A DNA stretch of 64,000 bases, taken from the NCBI GenBank assembly GCA_013388735.1, contig JACAES010000087.1, positions 1 to 64,000 on the forward strand, in the 5' to 3' direction. Made by a program: the position numbers and the translations under genes. The DNA is from Chloroflexota bacterium. Lineage in GTDB: Bacteria > Chloroflexota > Anaerolineae > Aggregatilineales > Phototrophicaceae. This document shows positions 1-7,230 of the stretch, piece by piece. The first letter of the stretch is position 1. The number at the start of each line of letters is the position of its first letter. Under the pieces are notes generated by a model, which worked only from the letters and a program-made list of their open reading frames with translations, was not told the DNA's origin and searched no databases.

Positions 1-60
1 ATGCGCTTCGTGCCGGAAGGCATCCCGCACCGGCACAATTTCCAGCTTGCTGATGTTCAT
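1..60 (-). CDS. N-terminus of a possible DUF4268/DUF91-like protein (partial, runs off window)
   Basis: On the minus strand an ATG at 60 opens a frame that is still open at base 1 and encodes 20 residues, beginning MNISKLEIVPVRDAFRHEAH. A weak Shine-Dalgarno stretch (AGGA) lies about 7 bases upstream. The pattern of a short lead-in, then valine-arginine and an xxHEAH motif resembles the start of DUF4268 or NucS-like PD-(D/E)XK nuclease-fold proteins. That is family memory applied to 20 residues, so it is tentative. It lies downstream of the carbamoyltransferase gene in the same direction, separated by a hairpin. Confidence 0.5.
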   Translation of the reverse strand, partial: MNISKLEIVPVRDAFRHEAH

Positions 61-150
61 GGCATATCCTGACACAGCACTACCAATTCCCAAGCTTGTA
101 CCCGATAAGCTCGCCCAATCCGATCCTCGTCGTACCTGTCCGGACAAACA

Positions 151-192
151 CAGTTGCCAGTTCCCAATCTCTAAACCGGAAACTGACAACTG
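151..192 (-). repeat. Intergenic inverted repeat, likely RNA hairpin after the carbamoyltransferase gene
   Basis: Arms 151-165 and 178-192 are complementary over 15 bases around a 12-base loop. The two imperfect positions (c157/a186 and c163/a180) are C-A mismatches in plus-strand RNA but G-U pairs in minus-strand RNA. The stem is therefore complete only in the minus-strand transcript, the direction of both neighbouring genes. No T-run follows it. It could be a weak terminator or an mRNA 3'-end stabiliser. Confidence 0.5.
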
Positions 193-209
193 CTTACCGG
201 CAGCACCGT

Positions 210-1190
210 TTACCGCATCGTCAGCGCCATGGCGGCCTTCTGCACGTGCAGGCGGTTTTCGGCCTCGTCGTAGACCACGCTCTGCGGGCCGTCAATCACC
301 TCGTCCGTCACCTCGATGTTGCGGTCGGCTGGCAGACAGTGCATGTACACGGCCTCCCGCTTCGCCAGCGCCATCCGCCGCGAATCGGTAATCCAGTCGG
401 CGTACTGCCTGCCGATCTTGGCCGATTCTTCTTTATCCTCGGTGGTCATCCAGCTTCCCCAGCTTTTCGGATACAGCACGTCGGCATCCTTAAAACCGGC
501 ATCAAAATCGTGCAGGATTTCCAGCGAGCCGCCGCTGGTCACGGCATTTTCCTGCGCCTGCCCGACGATCTCCGGCATCAGCCCGAACTCCGGCGGATGC
601 GTCAGCCGCACGTTCATGCCGAAGCGCGTCATCAGCAGAATCAGGCTTTGCGGCACGGACAGCGGTTTCTGGTAGCTGGACGCATAGGCCCAACTGACGT
701 TGATGGTCTTGCCGCGCAGGTCGCGCCCGAACTTTTCCATGATGGTCATCAGGTCGGCCAGCGCCTGGAAGGGATGGTACACGTCACACTGCATGTTCAG
801 CACCGGCACACGGCTGGCGGCGGCCACTTCGCGGATATACCGGTTGCCGAAGTTCCAGTCGCACTGGCGAATGGCGATGCCATCGCTGTAACGACCAACA
901 ATCTCGCCGATTTCTTTGGCGGTGTCGCCGTGCGAAATCTGCGTCGTTTCGCTGTCAATGAACATGGCATGGCCGCCAAGCTGCGCCATGCCCGCCTCGA
1001 AGCTGGTACGGGTGCGCGTGCTGGTGAAGAAAAACAGCATCGCCAGCACTTTATCGCGCAAAAGGGGATGTGGCTCGCCCAGCGCGCGCTTGCGCTTGAG
1101 GTCCCAGGCCACATCCAGCAGCGTTTCGATTTCCTCGCGCGTCCATTCTTGCGTGGTAATGAGGTCACGACCTCGCAGGTCGGTTTGCAT
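210..1190 (-). CDS. YgeW-like carbamoyltransferase (ornithine carbamoyltransferase superfamily)
   Basis: A 326-residue member of the aspartate/ornithine carbamoyltransferase superfamily. The start at 1190 has a strong AGAGGAG upstream and leaves a gap to the phosphatase gene. A longer frame to 1316 would overlap that gene. The carbamoyl-phosphate loop STRTR is at 57-61, HPFQALAD at 139-146 and the HCLP motif at 284-287. The middle of the protein (WAYASSYQKPLSVPQ at 167-181, then LMTRFGM) matches the YgeW, or knotted, carbamoyltransferases closely, including their proline-containing loop. The C-terminal tail looks more like ordinary ArgF. A YgeY-like hydrolase two genes upstream supports the YgeW reading. 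The substrate of YgeW-type enzymes is not settled; a role in ureide breakdown is inference. Plain ArgF is the alternative. Confidence 0.85.
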   Translation of the reverse strand: MQTDLRGRDLITTQEWTREEIETLLDVAWDLKRKRALGEPHPLLRDKVLAMLFFFTSTRTRTSFEAGMAQLGGHAMFIDSETTQISHGDTAKEIGEIVGRYSDGIAIRQCDWNFGNRYIREVAAASRVPVLNMQCDVYHPFQALADLMTIMEKFGRDLRGKTINVSWAYASSYQKPLSVPQSLILLMTRFGMNVRLTHPPEFGLMPEIVGQAQENAVTSGGSLEILHDFDAGFKDADVLYPKSWGSWMTTEDKEESAKIGRQYADWITDSRRMALAKREAVYMHCLPADRNIEVTDEVIDGPQSVVYDEAENRLHVQKAAMALTMR

Positions 1191-1257
1191 GGTAAAAACA
1201 ACTCCTCTGAAGTGGGATCGGGTATGCGCGATATTGTACCATAAGGCGTTAAGACTT

Positions 1258-1863
1258 TTACACAGCCAGGTGTTCAGCCAGATTCCAGGCACGGCAGATA
1301 AAACGGCCATCGCCATATGGCTCCAGCACGATCATGCCGGTGTTGGCGAGATAGTCGCGCCGCTGCAAGGCGGCGGCATTCACGCACAGCAGTGGAATCA
1401 CCACGCGCGTGATGCCACCGTGACTCACAAGCAGCACCGTTTCGTCCGGTTTTACGGCGGCCAGCGCCCGGCTCAGGCGCTCAAACGCCTGTAAGAATGT
1501 CTCGCCGCCGGGGAAAGCCGCTTCCCACTCGGCGGCCTCCCAGCGATGATAAACCTGCGTCCAGATGTCCCAGGCTGCCTGATCGGCACGGTCTTCGAGA
1601 TGACCGCAGTCCATCTCGCGCAGGTCATCGGCGGCGGCAGGCATCAGCTTCAGGCGCGCGCCGATGATATAGGCGGTTTCCTGCGCGCGGTGAAACGGGC
1701 TGTGGCTGATACGCCGGATGTTTTTATCGGCTAACCAGACGGCAGCCTTCGCCGCCTGTTCGCGTCCCGCCGGCGACAGATCGCCCTCAAGTTTACGGCA
1801 GGTCAGCCGGCGTTCAACATTCACCACACTCTCGCCATGCCGCATGACGTAGATGAGGTTCAC
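1258..1863 (-). CDS. Histidine phosphatase family protein (phosphoglycerate mutase-like)
   Basis: A 201-residue protein of the histidine phosphatase superfamily. The phosphohistidine motif is R8-H9-G10 and the second catalytic histidine falls in LLVSHGGITRV. The start is GTG with AAAGGGTGAT upstream. It begins 4 bases after the stop of the M20 hydrolase, so the two are probably translated from one mRNA. Members act on sugar phosphates, nucleotides or cobalamin precursors, and the sequence alone does not say which. Its place in a purine-related run suggests a phosphorylated nucleoside or sugar, which is inference. Confidence 0.85.
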   Translation of the reverse strand: MNLIYVMRHGESVVNVERRLTCRKLEGDLSPAGREQAAKAAVWLADKNIRRISHSPFHRAQETAYIIGARLKLMPAAADDLREMDCGHLEDRADQAAWDIWTQVYHRWEAAEWEAAFPGGETFLQAFERLSRALAAVKPDETVLLVSHGGITRVVIPLLCVNAAALQRRDYLANTGMIVLEPYGDGRFICRAWNLAEHLAV

Positions 1864-1867
1864 CCCA

Positions 1868-3070
1868 TCACCCTTTCTGGATTAGTCCCGGCAGCAGCGC
1901 GTACCACTCGGTGGCGCGCACCACGTCATCCAGTTTCACCTGGTCAATCACGGTATGAGCATGAATTTCGTCGCCCGGCCCAAAGCCGATGCTTGGAATG
2001 CCGGCTTTGCCCGCCCAGTAGGTGCCGTTGGTGGAAAAATCCCATTTGCCGGTCGGCAATGGTTCGCCCCACAGCAGCGCCCCGGCCTGCACCCCGGCCT
2101 GCACATAAGGATGATCTTCCGGCAGCGCCCAGGCTGGGTAAATTTTATCCAGCGGGAAAACGAAGCCGGTGTAGCTCGGATCGTTATACAGCAGAATCGA
2201 GGCTTCTATGTCGCTGCGGCTGCCGATCAGCCGTTTGATGCGCTCCAGCTCCGCCTGGGGGTCTTCGCCGAAGGTGATACGCCGGTCAATGTAGATGGTC
2301 GCTTCGTCCGGCACGGCGTTGATGCTGGGCGTTTTTACGCACATGTCTGTCACGGTGATGCGCCCGTGTCCCAGGAAAGGGTCATCGCCCAGTTCCGGTT
2401 CCAGTTTGCTGATGGCCTCGATAACCGGCAGTAGCTTGTAAATGGCGTTGTCGCCCAAAAAGTTACTGGCCGCATGGGCGCTCTTGCCTTTCGCCACCAC
2501 CTGCATCTCCACGCGGCCTTTATGCCCACGATAGACCTGCATCTTAGTCGGCTCGCCGATGACGACAAAATCGGGGCGCAGCCCTTCCACTTCCACCAAA
2601 GCGTGTGGGGCGCTGCCATCGTTCCATTCCTCCATATTGCCGAAGTAGTAGCCGGTGAAGCCGTCCAGCAGGCCCAGTTCCTTCGCCAGCGCCAGCCCGT
2701 AAATCATGCCCGGCGTGCTGCCCTTTTCGTCGCACGCCCCGCGCGCGAAGAACACGCCGTTTTCGATTTTGCCCTGGAACGGGTCCCACTCCCAACTATC
2801 CGGGTCGCCGATGCCGACCGTATCAATGTGGCTGTCGTAGAGCAGCTTGCGCGGCCCATCACCGATGCGCCCGACAATGTTACCCATTTTATCCCACCAT
2901 ACTTCATCAAAACCAAGTTTTTTCATCTCAGCTTCAGCGCGCTCCCCCACTGACCGAATCTGGCTGTCATAGCTGGGGATGGCGCACAACTCGCGCAGGA
3001 AAGTAATGATGGCTTCACGCTGCGCCGCCACGCGGGTTTGCATCGTTCTGATCGTCTGCTGCTCAATCAT
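1868..3070 (-). CDS. YgeY-like M20 family metallohydrolase
   Basis: A 400-residue M20/ArgE/DapE-type zinc hydrolase. Metal-binding and catalytic positions are visible: H81-x-D83 in SHIDTVGIGD, D114 in GACDEKG, the glutamate pair E147-E148 in GNMEEWNDG, and E173 in IGEPT. The wording around these sites (WWDKMGNIVGRIGDG, HIDTVG) is that of the YgeY group, annotated as a selenium-metabolism-linked hydrolase and found beside ygeW in enterobacteria. M20 enzymes cleave amide or ureido bonds on small molecules. In anaerobic purine breakdown a YgeY-type enzyme is thought to act downstream of ring opening, but the exact reaction is not something I can read here. It starts 20 bases after the membrane protein gene. 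Confidence 0.85.
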   Translation of the reverse strand: MIEQQTIRTMQTRVAAQREAIITFLRELCAIPSYDSQIRSVGERAEAEMKKLGFDEVWWDKMGNIVGRIGDGPRKLLYDSHIDTVGIGDPDSWEWDPFQGKIENGVFFARGACDEKGSTPGMIYGLALAKELGLLDGFTGYYFGNMEEWNDGSAPHALVEVEGLRPDFVVIGEPTKMQVYRGHKGRVEMQVVAKGKSAHAASNFLGDNAIYKLLPVIEAISKLEPELGDDPFLGHGRITVTDMCVKTPSINAVPDEATIYIDRRITFGEDPQAELERIKRLIGSRSDIEASILLYNDPSYTGFVFPLDKIYPAWALPEDHPYVQAGVQAGALLWGEPLPTGKWDFSTNGTYWAGKAGIPSIGFGPGDEIHAHTVIDQVKLDDVVRATEWYALLPGLIQKG

Positions 3071-3089
3071 GAGTACCCTCGCTTGTTAA

Positions 3090-4295
3090 TCACCAAAGGT
3101 TAGCTATTATATCGCCCATATGAACCGCATTCACGTGGATGGCATACCAGTTCAGACCGCTGACGACATGCAGCGCGAGTGCCGCCAGCGCCGCGAATAG
3201 AGCCGGCGAACGCCTCAACCACGCCTGCCGGACGAGAAAGGCCAGCGACGCGGCGAACAGCACAAACAGCGCGACCTGCGCGCTCCAGGTGAAATTGGCA
3301 TGGCCGAGCCGATCCCCTGACTCCGCCAGCAGGAACATATAAGCCGCGCCAAAAACAAACGCCAGCCACGCCAGGTTAAGGTGAACGTTCTGCGCTGCCT
3401 CGCGCCGGTAGAGCAGATAGACTGCCGCCGGGAACAGTATCGAAGCAGCCAGTTTCAGCGGCAAATCAGCGTCGGCCTGCGGATTAATCCGATCTGCCCA
3501 GTGATGGATAACGGCCAGCGGCGCGAACACGATGCCGCCGGTATTGCGGAACAGGACGGCCTGCGCGGCTAGCGCGGCGACCATCGGCAGAACAACCGCC
3601 GCCAGCAGCCGCCAGTTCACGGCCCGGCGGCGGAACAAGGACAGAGCCATCGGCAGCGTCAGCGCAGGCAGCAGCGCCAGCGCATAGCTCGATTTTGCCA
3701 TCACCGACAGGGCGGCCAGCAGCGCCACCCCCCACAGCGCCTTGAAGCCTGCTGGCTCATCCTGTGCCGAGGGTGTAAACGCCTTTGCGGCAAACCAGAA
3801 AACCGGCAGGGCGAACGGCTTTAACAGGGTTATCGTCGGGTTGTGATAAGCGTGGATGACCACGTAACCGAGATACAGATTCGACGGCGTGAGCAAATTA
3901 AACGGCATGACCAGCATTCCCGCCAGGGACGCCAGAAAATACACTATCCCTTGAAGGAGCGTTCCCGGCTCGCCGGCAAAGCGGCACAGCAGCCAGAAAA
4001 TCGCCCATGTTCCGGCGGTATAAGCGCCAACTGCCACCCACAGTGCGGCGTCGTTGAGCGACAGCCCGGCTGAATGCAGACCCGCCACCAGCAGAAAAAA
4101 CAGAAAATGCGGGATATAAGACAGCAGTTCCAGCAGCGAACCGCCGTTCAGTGCCAGCCGCAGATAGCCGAGGTGGTTGTTATAATCCACGTCCTGATAG
4201 GCTACAAAGGCCGCGACAGGCTGGAACAGCAGCAGCGCGCCGATCACGGTCAGCGCCGCGAACAGGGCCGCTATGCGCGGGCGGGATATTTCCAC
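3090..4295 (-). CDS. Polytopic membrane protein, GT-C-like, function unknown
   Basis: A 401-residue, very hydrophobic protein with roughly ten predicted membrane spans and short loops. The start is GTG. After the first span an acidic motif, YQDVDYNNHLGY, lies where GT-C fold glycosyltransferases carry their catalytic acidic pair. The overall look (aromatic-rich loops, no transporter signature) fits a GT-C-like or DUF2029-like family rather than a permease. It lies between adenine deaminase (17-base gap) and the M20 hydrolase (20-base gap), so it is cotranscribed. I do not recognise a precise family, and a role as a purine carrier cannot be excluded. Confidence 0.7.
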   Translation of the reverse strand: MEISRPRIAALFAALTVIGALLLFQPVAAFVAYQDVDYNNHLGYLRLALNGGSLLELLSYIPHFLFFLLVAGLHSAGLSLNDAALWVAVGAYTAGTWAIFWLLCRFAGEPGTLLQGIVYFLASLAGMLVMPFNLLTPSNLYLGYVVIHAYHNPTITLLKPFALPVFWFAAKAFTPSAQDEPAGFKALWGVALLAALSVMAKSSYALALLPALTLPMALSLFRRRAVNWRLLAAVVLPMVAALAAQAVLFRNTGGIVFAPLAVIHHWADRINPQADADLPLKLAASILFPAAVYLLYRREAAQNVHLNLAWLAFVFGAAYMFLLAESGDRLGHANFTWSAQVALFVLFAASLAFLVRQAWLRRSPALFAALAALALHVVSGLNWYAIHVNAVHMGDIIANLW

Positions 4296-4312
4296 AGGTT
4301 ATGGCGTCCTGG

Positions 4313-6019
4313 TCATACGAACAGATCAACAACCCTGAACTGCTCGACATCCACCAGCCCGGCATCGGTCAGCTTCAGTTTGGGGATGACTTCCAGCCCC
4401 ATGAAGCTCATTGTCATGAACGGATCCGGCAGCGTGCTGCCAAGCTGCTGCGCGTGGGCGATCAACGCATCGTAATCGCGCCGCACCTGCTCCAACGGGC
4501 TTTCGGTCATCAATCCGGCCACCGGCAGCGGCAGCCGCCCCAGCACGTTTTCGCCGTCCACTGCCACCAGCCCGCCGCCCATCTGAATGACGGCTGCGAC
4601 CGCGTTCCGCATACTGGCATCGTCCGCCCCAATGACCACCAGATTATGATGATCGTGCGCCACCGTCCCGGCGATAGCCCCCCGCTTAAGGCCAAACCCC
4701 TTGATAAACCCCTTGCCGATTCCGCCGGTGGCGCGGTGGCGTTCCACAACGGTGATCTTCAGCAGATCGCGTCCGGTATCGGCGACGGCATTTCCTTCGA
4801 CCACCGTCACATCTTCAAGCAGGTGATCCGTCACCACCTGGTCGCCCCGCCCGCCGATCATCCGCGCGCGCCTGCTCAGCGCCGGGATGGTAAAATCCAA
4901 GCTCTCGAACCGCACGTTCATCGAACCCCGCAGGTCAATCGGGCGCAGCGGCGGTTTTTCGCGCATCATGCGGCCATTTTCCGCCACCAGCTCGCCACCC
5001 CGGAAGACCATCTCCGCCCGGATGTCGCGCAGATCGCTGAACACAACCATATCCGCCCACTTGCCCGGCGCGATCATGCCGTAATCATGCAGCCGGAAGT
5101 ACTGCGCGGTGTTCAGCGTTCCCATCCGAATCGCCATGATCGGGTCAACCCCTTCGGCGATGGCGACGCGGATCATGAAGTCAATCGAGCCTTCGTCCAT
5201 CAGGCTGTTCGGCTGGCGATCATCGGTGCAGAAGCACAGCCGCGTGTGGTTCTCCGGCGTCACCAGCGGTAGCAGCGGGCGCAGATTGCGCGTGGTCGTG
5301 CCTTCGCGGATGAAGATGGTCAGCCCCAGGCGCAGTTTTTCCTGCGCTTCCGCGACGGTGGTGCATTCGTGTTCGCTGCCGATGCCCGATGCCACGTAGG
5401 CGTTTAACGCCTGGCCGGTCAGCGCCGGGCAGTGGCCGTCCAGCACCTTGTGCCGGAACAGCACGATTTTATCCAGCATCCCTTCGTCGCTCTGGACGAC
5501 GCCGGGATAATTCATCACCTCGGCCAGCCCCAACACCCATTGATGGCCTAGAAGCTGCTCCAGGTCTTCGGCTTCCAGGCGCGCGCCGCTGGTTTCCATA
5601 TGCGTGGCCGGCACGCAGCTCGAAGCCATCACGTACATATTGAGCGGCCCGTGTTTGGCGCGTTCCAGCATGAAACGAATACCCTCCAGGCCCAGCACGT
5701 TGGCGATTTCGTGCGGGTCGGTGACGACGGTCGTCACGCCATGCACCAGCACCGCCCGCGCAAACTCCGGCGGCGTGCACAGGCTGCTTTCGATATGCAC
5801 ATGTGCGTCAATAAAACCAGGACACAGATAGCGCCCCTTCAGATCAATGTCATGTTCGGCGGCGTAACCCGCCCCGATGGCCGCGATGTGCGAACCCTGC
5901 ACGATCACATCCGTCGTGTAAATTTCGCCGGCCCACACATTCACTAACTGCGCATTGCGTAATGCCAGGGTGGCAGGTTTATCCCCTCGCGCCGCCGCCA
6001 GTCGGTCAACCAGACTCAT
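4313..6019 (-). CDS. ade: Adenine deaminase
   Basis: A 568-residue amidohydrolase of the AdeC/Ade type, which converts adenine to hypoxanthine and ammonia with a binuclear metal centre. Metal ligands appear in DAHVHIES (H73, H75), followed by TDPHEIANVLG near 100-110. The later FCTDDRQPNSLMDEGSID motif is characteristic of adenine deaminases and not of adenosine deaminases. The start ATG has AGGAGG at ideal spacing and overlaps the stop of the upstream Nudix gene by four bases (ATGA), so translation is probably coupled. Length fits the family. It feeds adenine into the hypoxanthine/xanthine pool, in keeping with the neighbouring amidohydrolase. Confidence 0.95.
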   Translation of the reverse strand: MSLVDRLAAARGDKPATLALRNAQLVNVWAGEIYTTDVIVQGSHIAAIGAGYAAEHDIDLKGRYLCPGFIDAHVHIESSLCTPPEFARAVLVHGVTTVVTDPHEIANVLGLEGIRFMLERAKHGPLNMYVMASSCVPATHMETSGARLEAEDLEQLLGHQWVLGLAEVMNYPGVVQSDEGMLDKIVLFRHKVLDGHCPALTGQALNAYVASGIGSEHECTTVAEAQEKLRLGLTIFIREGTTTRNLRPLLPLVTPENHTRLCFCTDDRQPNSLMDEGSIDFMIRVAIAEGVDPIMAIRMGTLNTAQYFRLHDYGMIAPGKWADMVVFSDLRDIRAEMVFRGGELVAENGRMMREKPPLRPIDLRGSMNVRFESLDFTIPALSRRARMIGGRGDQVVTDHLLEDVTVVEGNAVADTGRDLLKITVVERHRATGGIGKGFIKGFGLKRGAIAGTVAHDHHNLVVIGADDASMRNAVAAVIQMGGGLVAVDGENVLGRLPLPVAGLMTESPLEQVRRDYDALIAHAQQLGSTLPDPFMTMSFMGLEVIPKLKLTDAGLVDVEQFRVVDLFV

Positions 6020-6909
6020 ACAGCCTCCTTGCTTTCAATGATGGTTTCGGCCTCCTGCACAATCGTCCATACCGGGTCGCGGGCGTAAGCAGGCCGCACG
6101 CGCTCGATGTAGGCAGCGTCCTGTCCGGTCAGGGCGGCGTTACGTGCCGTAGACCATTCGGCTGGCCACGGCAGGTCGGACTCCTCAATCGTTGCGGCGA
6201 AGACGAATTCCAGTTTGTCCCGCGCAGCATCCTGCCACAACCCAACCCAGTGAAAAATCGGATTGCCATAACGACTAAGCGCCGCCGCCAGTTCATCCCA
6301 GGGGGCGCGCGCGCCGGAGCAGACCACACGTGGCAGCGTGCGTCCGCGTGTATCCGGCAGGGTCAGTACCCACCGGTGGCCTTCGTCCCACACCAGCCCG
6401 ACCACGCGCACCTCAAAACGCGGGTAACGCGGCTCTGGTCGCCCGGACAACAGATTTTTTAACCATCGCAGCCGGAACTGACGCCGCACGCGCCTGAGTT
6501 CATCCGGCGGCGTTTCGATGATGCGCGGCAGCGGGCGTTCGTCGGAAATGACGTCGAACAGCAGCCACTCCCAACGAACGCTGTCCGGCAGATGCCGCAG
6601 ATCGAAATAACCGTTCGCCCGGCTCTCGTTGGTTTTTTCCAGCAGACTGCCGCCCAGCGGCCAGCCGGCATACACCACGTTCAGCCGGTTCCAGCCCGCC
6701 AGATAGTACAGCCCAACCGGACGCTCGATGTGGGCGATCACACCGGTTTCTTCCCGCACTTCACGAGCGGCGGTTTCGGCCAGCAGTTCACCCGCGTCCA
6801 CCCGTCCGCCGGGTAGATTCCATACCCTTAGATCGCCGCGCTGCGACAGCAGCACCCGTCCCTCGTCGTCCAGCACCGCACAGGCCGTGCCTAACCGTAA
6901 AAAAGTCAT
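6016..6909 (-). CDS. Nudix hydrolase with a second, degenerate Nudix-like half
   Basis: A 297-residue protein; the start at 6909 has GTGAGG upstream. The N-terminal half (about 1-140) carries a complete Nudix box, G35-x5-E41-x7-REVREETG (49-56), so it should bind metal and cleave a nucleoside diphosphate-linked substrate. The C-terminal half (about 170-290) has strand patterns like a Nudix fold (RFEVRVVGLVWDEG, then HWVGLWQDAARDKLEFVFAA) but no catalytic glutamates, suggesting an inactive second domain for binding or dimerisation. It is coupled to adenine deaminase by an ATGA overlap. Cleaning up oxidised purine nucleotides would suit the context, but that is inference. Confidence 0.85.
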   Translation of the reverse strand: MTFLRLGTACAVLDDEGRVLLSQRGDLRVWNLPGGRVDAGELLAETAAREVREETGVIAHIERPVGLYYLAGWNRLNVVYAGWPLGGSLLEKTNESRANGYFDLRHLPDSVRWEWLLFDVISDERPLPRIIETPPDELRRVRRQFRLRWLKNLLSGRPEPRYPRFEVRVVGLVWDEGHRWVLTLPDTRGRTLPRVVCSGARAPWDELAAALSRYGNPIFHWVGLWQDAARDKLEFVFAATIEESDLPWPAEWSTARNAALTGQDAAYIERVRPAYARDPVWTIVQEAETIIESKEAV

Positions 6910-7230
6910 CGTCCTCACATTCTTGCACAAAGGGCGAACTGAGAAAGCCGCCCCTGCAAATTCGCTGTGTCTAGAGCGTGTTATGCCCTTCGGCGCTGTC
7001 AATTCGCCCTCACCCCCTCGTTCCCTCTCTCCCAAGCACCACTTCCTGGCTGGGCGAGGGGGGAGGAAAGCACGTTTGTGTGCGTTTTCGCCCCTTTCCC
7101 GGTACCGAAGGCCCGTTCGAGAGAGGCGACGGGGGTGAGGGCAAAAAGCGGGCGGGCGTAAAAAGCCGTTTCATCGCCCTGCTGGAGTGGCAAAGGACAT
7201 AACAGCCTGTATGATAAAAACATGGCCCGG
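6910..7230. other. 321-base gap between Nudix and 8-oxoguanine deaminase genes
   Basis: This is the only gap above 300 bases in the window. It holds the inverted-repeat element described at 7006-7142 and otherwise nothing coding that I can support. Short open frames here are low-complexity and lack ribosome binding sites. I see no convincing promoter for the Nudix gene, though the gap size suggests that transcription may restart here. Confidence 0.5.
7006..7142. repeat. Inverted-repeat element (MITE-like), about 137 bases
   Basis: The left end (gccctcaccccctcg, then cctctctc, 7006-7030) and the right end (gagagaggcgac, then gggggtgagggc, 7119-7142) are near-perfect inverted copies about 25 bases long with small indels. 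The middle contains a second, purine-rich stretch. There is no coding capacity. The shape fits a non-autonomous palindromic element or a dispersed intergenic repeat; other copies elsewhere in the genome would settle this. Confidence 0.55.

Noticed and set aside
1191-1316. N-terminal extension of the carbamoyltransferase frame by 42 residues
   Set aside because: It overlaps the phosphatase gene, has no family similarity, and an excellent AGAGGAG site serves the ATG at 1190.
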